Assembly (NCBI GenBank): GCA_963521185.1
Contig: CAUQTV010000011.1
Coordinates: 1-64,000 of the forward strand
Source of the DNA: Enterobacter_D sp963521185
GTDB lineage: Bacteria; Pseudomonadota; Gammaproteobacteria; Enterobacterales; Enterobacteriaceae
Direction of reading: 5' to 3'
DNA: 64,000 nucleotides
Shown here: one piece after another, positions 1 to 7,486 of the stretch
Numbering within the stretch: position 1 is the stretch's first letter
How the letters are laid out: each line of letters opens with the position of its first letter
Made by a program: the position numbers and the translations under genes
Notes under the pieces: model-generated
Told to the model about the DNA's origin: nothing
Database searches by the model: none
Seen by the model: only the letters and a program-made list of their open reading frames with translations

Positions 1-40
1 CCTGAGCGATCACCTTTAACACGTTGGCAGTTACACAGAA

Positions 41-241
41 TTATTTACAGGCTCTTCGGCCTTGCCGGAATGCTTCGCGTGCTTCGTTCAAGCTCATAAT
101 GTTAGCCCCACCTCTGTAGTCAGGCTCTTCAGTCTGAACCGGGTCATCTTCCCAATTGCAAACAGGACAAATCTCATAACTCCCTTCCTCGGGGAATTCA
201 TACTGACCGCAGCAAGGGCACGAGTGTTTTGAATCTATCAT
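41..241 (-). CDS. CPCC-family cysteine-rich small protein, probable immunity protein
   Basis: A 66-residue protein with CPCC at residues 8-11 and CPVC at 25-28, a likely four-cysteine metal-binding knuckle typical of the CPCC cysteine-rich family. Its ATG overlaps the TGA of the upstream effector gene in an ATGA arrangement (238-241), so translation is very likely coupled. It has no signal peptide or membrane segment and should be cytosolic. A small cytosolic protein directly downstream of, and coupled to, a PAAR/pyocin effector is the classic position for an immunity protein; that role is inferred. The family is widespread and not always tied to toxins, so a general metal-binding protein is the alternative. 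Confidence 0.8.
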   Translation of the reverse strand: MIDSKHSCPCCGQYEFPEEGSYEICPVCNWEDDPVQTEEPDYRGGANIMSLNEAREAFRQGRRACK

Positions 242-1821
242 TTCTGTTTCTCCCAGTATTCCATTCCACCCTTCGGCTTAAACATTGTCTTTGGTACTCC
301 ATCCTTAGTCTTCACTGAGAAAGTATTTGTCGCTGGATGATAGTACATTACATCGCCATTCTGTCGGGTCTTTGTTAGAGTCCCTGCGGGAGGTGTTCTT
401 ACAAAATCATGAGTGGCATCAACGTACTCCTTCGAGTTGTTGAAAGACTTGCCTACGAATTCATGCCCGTGTTTAACCCAGTGACTATAAGCATTTTCCA
501 CAGGTTCGGCTGCTTTAGTTTTTGTCCAAATCGGGTCATCAGGATTTTTACTAAGGTAGATATAAATTGGGTCAAACGTCCCGGCTGGATGTACAAGGAT
601 ATAATCCCGGAATGGACGTTCTCCCGGTGCAGGTGTTACCGTTGACCAAGGGCTGTTGATTTCACTTTCCGGGTAAACCAGCACATTCGGAGGGATGTAT
701 ACGTTGTCCTGATTGCCTGTGCTGGAAGGGGAAATATAACCCGGTTCGTCTGGTGTCCATACGATAGTCGGTTTAGTTGCGCCATCCTCCCAAAACTCAT
801 AGTTCCCGGTGGTGGTGTTCTTCTGGAGCATTCTTACCGGAACTTTGTCCTGTCGGCCTGTCGCGCTGACATGAAAACCTTTTGGCTTCATTGTGCCGTA
901 CTGATCCGCTTCCCAGCGAAAACGAACACGGGTTGGAACATCTTCTTTCGCTTTTGCAGCCTGCTCAAGTCGCATCTTGTCGATATAATCCTGCTCACCA
1001 CTGTTGAGCTTTGGTGAGTAAAACATACCGAAGAGAAGAACTGTTGTCGGGTTAGGTGCTATCCAGCGACCAGCGGTCGAAAGATTCCCGCCAATTTGCT
1101 GCAATGCTGCATATCCGGCTTCTGTCGTTGCGCCTGTTGTGATTCCGGTGGTGGTCGCGGCTCTTGCCGTTGCCATTCCTGCCGCTGCTGCGGCTTCGGT
1201 TGTGTCCGGGGAACTGAAAAGACGTTTATACCAGGGGCGATTATCTTCAGATGGCGGTGTTGGTTCGGCTGGTTTGTGCTTCTTTGCTACCTGTGCGTGC
1301 TGAACAGGTTCTTCAGTTGGCTGTTCTGATTGAGGGGATGCACGGTAATAGCCAGCGTGACCGAAATTATCAACGGACTCCTGATCTGTTCCTGCGTCAG
1401 TACAACCATCGCCCCGTAGACAGGATTTTGCGAAAACTGGGAGAGGTAAAAGTGCTGCGGAAGTCGCCTGAGACGATGTATTTGAGGAAACGATTGTCGG
1501 TGGTGCCGTTGCTGCCACTGGCGCAGACTTTCTGGATTCGCCCCGTGATTCATAGGTTTGTACGGTAATCTGCGGGATGATTTTTGCATTGCACGGGCAA
1601 CTGCTGAAACTGTTCAGACTTCCCGCCACCAGGCGACCTTCGGTTGTTATCCACGATATACCGCCGATGATTTGATAAACGCCGCTATTCTTTCCGCAAG
1701 AAACTTTATCCCCCATACGGGCTACGGGAGTTCCGTTAGTCCTTCGGTTTGGTGCTCCTTCCAGTACCCGACCGCCACACGTGGTGGGGTCGTACATGTG
1801 GAGTATGTATCCCTTTGCCAT
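238..1821 (-). CDS. PAAR-domain / S-type pyocin effector with C-terminal toxin domain
   Basis: A 527-residue modular protein. Residues 1-85 resemble a PAAR domain: CGGRVLEG, then a GDKVSCG motif, IIGG, and CPCNAKI. PAAR domains sharpen the VgrG spike of type VI secretion systems. Residues about 90-220 are low-complexity and Ala/Thr/Pro-rich, with short hydrophobic stretches. Residues about 290-430 match the S-type pyocin domain in character (VRFRWEADQYG, LVYPESEINSPW, RDYILVHPAGTFDPIYIY). The last 80-90 residues carry a compact module with PPAGTLTKTR, NGDVMYYHPATNTF and DGVPKTMFKP, typical of short BECR-type RNase toxins; that assignment is inferred. The start is preceded by AGAGGG. No vgrG or hcp is visible in the window. 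A bacteriocin released another way is the alternative to type VI delivery. Confidence 0.85.
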   Translation of the reverse strand: MAKGYILHMYDPTTCGGRVLEGAPNRRTNGTPVARMGDKVSCGKNSGVYQIIGGISWITTEGRLVAGSLNSFSSCPCNAKIIPQITVQTYESRGESRKSAPVAATAPPTIVSSNTSSQATSAALLPLPVFAKSCLRGDGCTDAGTDQESVDNFGHAGYYRASPQSEQPTEEPVQHAQVAKKHKPAEPTPPSEDNRPWYKRLFSSPDTTEAAAAAGMATARAATTTGITTGATTEAGYAALQQIGGNLSTAGRWIAPNPTTVLLFGMFYSPKLNSGEQDYIDKMRLEQAAKAKEDVPTRVRFRWEADQYGTMKPKGFHVSATGRQDKVPVRMLQKNTTTGNYEFWEDGATKPTIVWTPDEPGYISPSSTGNQDNVYIPPNVLVYPESEINSPWSTVTPAPGERPFRDYILVHPAGTFDPIYIYLSKNPDDPIWTKTKAAEPVENAYSHWVKHGHEFVGKSFNNSKEYVDATHDFVRTPPAGTLTKTRQNGDVMYYHPATNTFSVKTKDGVPKTMFKPKGGMEYWEKQK

Positions 1822-2323
1822 AATTCCCTCTACTTACAGTGTATTAATGCTAATGCACCGTTCATTGTATAAATAATACCCTTCCACAGGAAATGGCTTT
1901 TCCAGAAAATGAAATTACATTTCAAAATATTTACGTGGTGAATATGTTGATGGGGCTCATTCAGCTTGCGAAGTGTCGAAGGTTTTGAATGCCGGACATT
2001 TTTTCGATTTCGTAATGAAGGTATATGTACGGGCTGAGACGAGAAATGATAAATCGGCAGCGACGGGGACTATCAGTACCCAAAGAACAACGGAAAAAGT
2101 GGCTATCAGGAAAGCGAAAGTAGACAGAGTAAATGTCGTTGCGGCGGAGCGTATGAGGGATAGTGCAACCGTTGGTGTATCCCATTCTGTATCTCATTTT
2201 TGCTTCTGAGCACCTGAGACTCACCAACGTATTGTTTTGGAATGAGTTGAAGCTGACCGATAAGGCGCGTTCTTTCATAGAAAGCGGAGTGGACAGTCAT
2301 TCATCTTATTTAGCGCAGATAGC
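1822..2323. other. Spacer between effector gene and rnpB; no credible gene
   Basis: About 500 bases that look AT-richer than the flanking core genes. The short ORFs on both strands have unnatural composition and no recognisable motif. The side next to the effector (about 1840-1890) has AT-rich stretches that could hold its promoter on the minus strand. The only structured piece is the partial rnpB-end copy near 2245-2312. This looks like the junction between accessory DNA and the conserved gar-rnpB core. Confidence 0.6.
2245..2312 (-). repeat. Degenerate copy of the rnpB 3' end
   Basis: The 20 bases at 2245-2264 are identical to 2355-2374, the very 3' end of rnpB. A further identical block holding GGACAGTCATTCATCT (about 2291-2306) follows, separated by a diverged stem. 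The copies are about 110 bases apart. E. coli also carries partial repeats of the rnpB end with terminators downstream of that gene, so this is probably the same kind of 3'-end repeat. The copy lacks the rest of the RNA and cannot make RNase P RNA. Confidence 0.85.
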
Positions 2324-2347
2324 AAAAACCCCGCCGAGGCGGGGTTC
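2324..2347 (-). terminator. rnpB intrinsic terminator
   Basis: On the minus strand a GC-rich hairpin (arms CCCCGCC / GGCGGGG around a 3-base loop, 2329-2345) is followed by a run of five T. It sits just beyond the mature 3' end of rnpB and before the degenerate repeat copy. Confidence 0.9.
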
Positions 2348-2354
2348 TTTAAGA

Positions 2355-2732
<378 letters not shown>

Positions 2733-2739
2733 GGCGCGA

Positions 2740-2768
2740 AGTATAGAGGGTTTGCGCGCCGCTGTCAC
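2740..2768 (-). promoter_or_regulatory. rnpB promoter overlapping the garK stop codon
   Basis: On the minus strand there is a -35 box GTGACA (2763-2768), a 17-base spacer and a -10 box TATACT (2740-2745). A GC-rich discriminator leads to the rnpB start at about 2732. The -35 box contains the garK TGA stop (2765-2767). A GC-rich discriminator is typical of growth-rate and ppGpp-controlled stable RNA promoters. Confidence 0.85.
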
Positions 2769-3910
2769 CCCTCAGTCAGCATCCCGACCTGCAATGTGGC
2801 GGCAATATTGCGCGAGGCGCGATAAATATTGTCGAACGCCCCACGGAAGGCCTCTTCCAGCGTGCTGATGCTGGTCAGTACGCTGAAGACGGCATCGATA
2901 CCGTAGGCGTGCACCACGCCCACATCGCGCGTCAAACTGCCTGCAATGCCGATCACCGGCTTGTGATACTTCTTCGCAACGTTGGCAACGCCCATCGGCA
3001 CTTTGCCGTGAATGGTCTGGCTGTCGATACGACCCTCGCCGGTCACCACCAGCGTGCAATCATGGATATGCTCTTCCAGATTCAGCGCCTCGGTCACGAT
3101 CTCAATACCGCTTTGTAATTCTGCGTTGAGGAAGGCCATCAGCGCCGCCCCCATGCCGCCCGCCGCACCGGAACCCGGCACCTCTTTCACATCCACGCGC
3201 AGAGATTTTTTAATGACGTGGGCGTAGTGCTCCAGATTTTTGTCCAGCTCAACGATGACCGCTTCGGTTGCCCCTTTTTGCGGGCCAAAGATGCGCGAAG
3301 CGCCTTTTTCACCGGTCAGCGGATTGGTAACGTCACAGGCCACGCGGATAGTGCACTCTTTGATGCGCGCATCCAGCCCGGAAACGTCAATGGCGTTGAG
3401 GCTCATCAGACTGCCGCCGCCGTTGCCAATCTCGGTGCCGTTCGCGTCACACAGTTTTGCGCCCAGCGCCTGCACCATGCCTGCGCCACCGTCGTTCGTC
3501 GCGCTACCGCCAATGCCGATAATAATATTGCGAGCCCCTTGCTCCAGCGCGTGCAAAATGAGTTCCCCGGTGCCGCGCGAAGTGGTAATCAAAGGGTTGC
3601 GTAATTCAGGTGGAACCAGCGCCAGCCCACTGGCCGCCGCCATTTCAATAAACGCGGTTTTACCGTCGCCAGACATGCCCCAGCGCGCGTCAACGTTATC
3701 GCCAAGCGGCCCGGTGACACACGCAATGTGTTCAGTACCCTGCGTGGCAGCAATCATCGCTTCAACCGTCCCTTCGCCACCGTCGGCGACCGGAACCGAA
3801 ACGTATTGTGCATTGGGGAAAATTTCCCGAAAGCCTTTTTCTATCGCCTGCGCTACTTCAGTAGCAGACAGGCTTTCTTTATAAGAGTCTGGGGCGATTA
3901 CGATTTTCAT
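2765..3910 (-). CDS. garK: Glycerate 2-kinase GarK
   Basis: Phosphorylates D-glycerate to 2-phosphoglycerate with ATP, the last step of galactarate/glucarate breakdown. The 381 residues match the GarK/GlxK family length. The start MKIVIAPDSYKES is the family's N-terminal signature, followed by PVADGGEGTVEAM (about 42-54) and glycine-rich stretches IIIGIGGSATNDGGAGM and PGSGAAGGMGAAL. It is the last gene of the minus-strand garP-garL-garR-garK series, separated from garR by a REP-type element. Its stop codon lies inside the -35 box of rnpB. Confidence 0.97.
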   Translation of the reverse strand: MKIVIAPDSYKESLSATEVAQAIEKGFREIFPNAQYVSVPVADGGEGTVEAMIAATQGTEHIACVTGPLGDNVDARWGMSGDGKTAFIEMAAASGLALVPPELRNPLITTSRGTGELILHALEQGARNIIIGIGGSATNDGGAGMVQALGAKLCDANGTEIGNGGGSLMSLNAIDVSGLDARIKECTIRVACDVTNPLTGEKGASRIFGPQKGATEAVIVELDKNLEHYAHVIKKSLRVDVKEVPGSGAAGGMGAALMAFLNAELQSGIEIVTEALNLEEHIHDCTLVVTGEGRIDSQTIHGKVPMGVANVAKKYHKPVIGIAGSLTRDVGVVHAYGIDAVFSVLTSISTLEEAFRGAFDNIYRASRNIAATLQVGMLTEG

Positions 3911-3933
3911 AGTTCTGGCCTGTTACTGCACAA

Positions 3934-3998
3934 CGCCGGATGGCATTTCACGAATCCGGCCTACAGTGTAGGCCCGGATCGCAGCGCGCCATCCGGGC
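3934..3998. repeat. REP/BIME-type palindromic element
   Basis: Two facing REP-like palindromes between garR and garK. GCCGGATGGC and CGCCATCCGGGC form the outer arms, with CCGGCCTAC and GTAGGCCCGG inside. Such elements form stable RNA hairpins between cistrons and can protect upstream mRNA or bind gyrase/IHF; these roles are known for the family and not shown here. Confidence 0.85.
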
Positions 3999-4007
3999 AC
4001 CACATCA

Positions 4008-4898
4008 TTAGCGAGAGACTTCGACTTTCGCCAGTTTTTCGTAGTAGCACGCGATGGCGCTGTGGTCGTCATTACCGTGACCGTCAGCACGCAGCGCCTG
4101 CATCATTTCCATTACCGCCGCCGTCAACGGCAGCTGTGCGCCCACGCCGTGTGAGGTGTCGAGTGCGTTTGCCAGATCTTTGATGTGCAGGTCGATACGG
4201 AAGCCCGGCTTGAAGTTGCGATCCAGCACCATCGGCGCTTTCGCTTCCAGCACGGTGCTGCCCGCGAGGCCGCCACGAATCGCCTGGAACACCAGTTCCG
4301 GGTTAACACCGGCTTTGGTTGCCAGGGTCAGCGCTTCGGACATCGCCGCGATGTTGAGGGCGACGATCACCTGGTTCGCCAGTTTGGTCACGTTGCCGGC
4401 ACCGATATCCCCGGTGTGAACAACCGAGCCTGCCATTGCTTTCAGCAGATCGTAGTATTTGTCGAACAGGGCTTTGTCGCCGCCGACCATCACGGACAGG
4501 GTACCGTCGATGGCTTTAGGTTCGCCGCCGCTCACCGGCGCGTCGAGCATCGCAACGCCTTTCGCCTTCAGGCCTTCGCTGATTTCGCGGCTGGCCAGCG
4601 GTGCAATGGAACTCATGTCGATTAACACGGTGCCCGGTTTAGCGCCTTCGATGATGCCGCCTTCGCCCAGCGCAACCTCTTTCACATGCGGGGAGTTTGG
4701 CAGCATGGTGATGATGACATCACAGCGCTCAGCCACTTCTTTCGCCGTGGCGACAGTTTCTGCACCCGCAGCAATCACTTCAGCCACCGCGTCTGCATTA
4801 CGGTCAGTGACCACCAGTGAGTAACCTGCTTTAATGAGGTTCTTACTCATTGGTTTACCCATGATACCCAGGCCAATGAAACCCACTTTCATCGTCAT
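4008..4898 (-). CDS. garR: Tartronate semialdehyde reductase GarR
   Basis: Reduces tartronate semialdehyde to D-glycerate with NAD(P)H, between GarL and GarK. The 296 residues belong to the beta-hydroxyacid dehydrogenase family: the N-terminal Rossmann motif GFIGLGIMGKPMSKNL, substrate motif DAPVSGGEPKAIDGTLS (about 120-136), and the catalytic-lysine segment GNVTKLANQ. The ORF begins MTMKVGF; the third-codon ATG gives the 294-residue form usual in E. coli. The upstream AGAGAG lies better placed for the first ATG. It lies 31 bases after garL in the same operon. Confidence 0.97.
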   Translation of the reverse strand: MTMKVGFIGLGIMGKPMSKNLIKAGYSLVVTDRNADAVAEVIAAGAETVATAKEVAERCDVIITMLPNSPHVKEVALGEGGIIEGAKPGTVLIDMSSIAPLASREISEGLKAKGVAMLDAPVSGGEPKAIDGTLSVMVGGDKALFDKYYDLLKAMAGSVVHTGDIGAGNVTKLANQVIVALNIAAMSEALTLATKAGVNPELVFQAIRGGLAGSTVLEAKAPMVLDRNFKPGFRIDLHIKDLANALDTSHGVGAQLPLTAAVMEMMQALRADGHGNDDHSAIACYYEKLAKVEVSR

Positions 4899-4929
4899 AA
4901 TGATGTCTCTCTCTTCGTGTCAGTGATCG

Positions 4930-5700
4930 TTATTTTTTAAAAGAATCAGCCAGTTTCTGCGTTGCGCCACGGAACACGCCTAAATCGCTCCCCACGGCAA
5001 CGAAGGTGGCACCCATTTCCAGGTAACGACGGGCGTCGGCGTCAATCGGTGCCAGAATGCCGCTCGGCTTGCCGTGTTTTTTAGCAACCGCAAAAATGTG
5101 CTGAATGCAGCGCTGAACCTCAGGGTGGGAAGCATTCCCCAGGTGGCCCAGGCCCGCAGCCAGATCGCTTGGTCCAACGAAGATGCCGTCAACGCCGTCA
5201 ACGGCGGCGATTTCCTCAACGTTATCCACGCCCAGCTGGCTCTCAATCTGCACAAGGATGGTGATGTTTTTGTTGGACTGTGCGAAGTAATCCGGCACGG
5301 TGCCAAACATGTTGGCGCGATGAGAAACAGACACGCCGCGAATGCCTTCCGGTGGATAACGCGTGGAAGACACGGCCAGCGCGGCTTCATCAGCGGTTTC
5401 AACGAACGGGATCAGGAAGTTGTAAAAACCGATATCCAGCAGACGTTTGATGACAATCGGCTCGTTGGTCGGTGGACGCACAACCGGCGCGCTCGGGCTG
5501 CCTTTCAGTGCCATCAGCTGTGGGATAAAGGTGGTGACATCGTTCGGCGCATGTTCGCCGTCCATCACTAACCAGTCAAAACCCGCCAGGCCCAGCACTT
5601 CGGTGGAAATCGGGCTTGCCAGCGCTGACCAGCAGCCGATCTGAATTTCGTGTGCAGCCAGCGCCGCTTTAAATTTGTTCGGGAAAATAGAGTTAGTCAT
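4930..5700 (-). CDS. garL: 5-keto-4-deoxy-D-glucarate aldolase GarL
   Basis: A class II aldolase that cleaves 5-keto-4-deoxy-D-glucarate (and the related 2-keto acid) to pyruvate and tartronate semialdehyde. The 256 residues match E. coli GarL. HpcH/HpaI family signatures are GFDWLVMDGEHAPND (about 37-51), the metal-binding region TILVQIESQ with its conserved Glu, and DGIFVGPSDLAAGLGH. A GTG directly precedes the chosen ATG; the ATG was preferred because it reproduces the E. coli length. It follows garP by about 26 bases. Confidence 0.96.
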   Translation of the reverse strand: MTNSIFPNKFKAALAAHEIQIGCWSALASPISTEVLGLAGFDWLVMDGEHAPNDVTTFIPQLMALKGSPSAPVVRPPTNEPIVIKRLLDIGFYNFLIPFVETADEAALAVSSTRYPPEGIRGVSVSHRANMFGTVPDYFAQSNKNITILVQIESQLGVDNVEEIAAVDGVDGIFVGPSDLAAGLGHLGNASHPEVQRCIQHIFAVAKKHGKPSGILAPIDADARRYLEMGATFVAVGSDLGVFRGATQKLADSFKK

Positions 5701-5726
5701 CACATATACCTTGAATTAACCGTTGC

Positions 5727-7058
5727 TTAAACTTTCAGTTCCATGCGTTTGATGTCGCCGACCACGAACAGGTAGCAGATCATCATCATCAGAGCTGAGC
5801 ATCCCACAAAGACGAGGGCCGCGTTAAATGAATGCAGTTCGCTGACCATATAACCAATCACCAGCGGCGTTACAATCGAGGCAACGTTGCCAAACACGTT
5901 AAACACACCACCGCAAAGACCCACGATCTCTTTCGGCGCGATATCAGAAATGACCGGCCAGCCCAGTGCACCAAACCCTTTACCGAAGAAGGCCAGCGCC
6001 ATCAGCGCAATCACCAGCGTGGTGTTGTCGGTGTAGTTACACAGGATAATGCTGGACGCCAGCAGCATGCCTAACACAATCGGCAGCTTACGTGCCAGCG
6101 TCAGGGTGCAGCCGCGACGAATCAGATAATCCGAGAAGAAGCCGCCCAGCACGCCGCCTGCGAAACCGCACAGCGCCGGAATCGAGGCCACCAGGCCGAC
6201 TTTCAGGATCGACATGCCTTTATCCTGCACCAGGTAAATCGGGAACCAGGTCAGGAAGAACCAGGTGATGGTGTTAAGGAAATACTGCCCCAGGAACACC
6301 CCAAGCATCATGCGGTTGGTCAGCATTTGCTTGATGTAATTCATTTTAGGACCCGCAGAGACGCCCGGCTTTTTATGGTCCATATCAACCACTGCGCCGC
6401 CGTCAGCAATGTACTTTAGTTCCTCTTTAGACATTCTTGGGTGATCGGTGGGGTTATGGATAAACTTCACCCACATACCGGTCAGCACAAAACCAATCAC
6501 ACCCATCACGGTGAAGACGTGTTCCCAGCCCCAGGCAAAGGTCAGCCAGCCTAACAGCGGAGAGAACAACGCCAGCGAGAAGTACTGCGCAGAGTTAAAG
6601 ATAGCCGACGCGGTACCGCGCTCTTTCGCCGGGAACCAGGCCGCGACGATACGGGCGTTAGCCGGGAATGACGGGGCTTCAGAGAAGCCGAGCATAAAGC
6701 GCATGAAGAACATCGACACACCAGCCCAGGCAATTGGGAAGAGGTCAATGAAGCCCTGCGTGAAGGTAAACAGCGACCAGAAAAAGAGGCTATAGGTGTA
6801 GACTTTCTTGGAGCCGAAGCGGTCCAGCAGCCAGCCACCCGGGATTTGCATTAGCAGGTAAGCCCAGCCGAATGCGGAGAAAATGTAACCCATCGAGACG
6901 GCGCTAAGCTGAAGCTCTTTCGCCACCGACGTACCGGCAATGGACAGCGTTGCACGGTCGGCATAGTTAACAGCAGTAACAATGAATATAATCAGCAGTA
7001 TTAAGTAGCGGGTATGCATCCCTTGTTTTTTAGATTCTACAGCAGTGTCCAGTATCAT
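5727..7058 (-). CDS. garP: Galactarate/D-glucarate MFS transporter GarP
   Basis: A twelve-segment major facilitator transporter (443 residues, ACS subfamily) for proton-linked uptake of galactarate and D-glucarate across the inner membrane. Visible marks are the N-terminal hydrophobic segment YLILLIIFIVTAVNYADRATLS, with the NYADR motif, and the MFS loop motif GWLLDRFGSKKVY after the second segment. AGAGGA lies seven bases before the ATG. It is the first gene of garP-garL-garR-garK and is divergent from garD across a 428-base control region. Confidence 0.95.
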   Translation of the reverse strand: MILDTAVESKKQGMHTRYLILLIIFIVTAVNYADRATLSIAGTSVAKELQLSAVSMGYIFSAFGWAYLLMQIPGGWLLDRFGSKKVYTYSLFFWSLFTFTQGFIDLFPIAWAGVSMFFMRFMLGFSEAPSFPANARIVAAWFPAKERGTASAIFNSAQYFSLALFSPLLGWLTFAWGWEHVFTVMGVIGFVLTGMWVKFIHNPTDHPRMSKEELKYIADGGAVVDMDHKKPGVSAGPKMNYIKQMLTNRMMLGVFLGQYFLNTITWFFLTWFPIYLVQDKGMSILKVGLVASIPALCGFAGGVLGGFFSDYLIRRGCTLTLARKLPIVLGMLLASSIILCNYTDNTTLVIALMALAFFGKGFGALGWPVISDIAPKEIVGLCGGVFNVFGNVASIVTPLVIGYMVSELHSFNAALVFVGCSALMMMICYLFVVGDIKRMELKV

Positions 7059-7486
7059 TTGTTTATCCTCTGGTACAAAGATCTAAGTATTTTTTATAAT
7101 GGAAGTAACAGCGTGATCTGATTAATTAACGGGAGTCACTACAAATTTTATTACGACACCGATAACGAATCAGACATTAAGAAATCGTGGATCAGTATAA
7201 TCAGCCTCTGCGCCCCACGCATTGTCGCAATGCTCAATTAACACGGTCTATGAATCGATTATATTGAGCAAATGCACAAACCGCTGGGCGCTGATGCACA
7301 TATTTACGCATTGCCTGTGCCACCGGCCCTGCAACCGCGAAAATGAGTGATCTGGATCACATTATTAAACCCGAACTCCTGACATGCTTTATTCCATAGC
7401 AAATTGTGATTATTGCCAATAACTAGACAGCATACCTTACAGTTAATTATTTTCGTCATCTACATTTGGTTGGAGAATACTGGACA
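7059..7486. promoter_or_regulatory. garP-garD divergent control region
   Basis: A 428-base gene-free stretch between the divergently transcribed garP and garD. It is AT-rich and should hold both promoters. In E. coli both units are activated by CdaR (the sugar-diacid regulator), which is not encoded in this window. The clearest site is the CRP-like palindrome at 7344-7363. I could not define a CdaR site by eye. Confidence 0.6.
7344..7363. promoter_or_regulatory. CRP-binding site candidate
   Basis: The sequence TGAGTGATCTGGATCACATT is close to the CRP palindrome TGTGA-N6-TCACA: the right half is perfect and the left half has one change. It lies about 125 bases before the garD start, so catabolite control of the gar genes is likely. 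Confidence 0.6.

Noticed and set aside
238..241. Reading the effector and CPCC genes as one frameshifted gene
   Set aside because: The ATGA overlap, a proper family start in the CPCC protein and a complete effector C terminus indicate two coupled genes.
1961..2278. A 105-codon minus-strand frame in the spacer before rnpB
   Set aside because: No family motif; it runs into the degenerate rnpB repeat; overlapping frames of similar length exist on the other strand.
5832..6795. Plus-strand frames opposite garP
   Set aside because: Shadows of a membrane transporter gene with no start signals or motifs.
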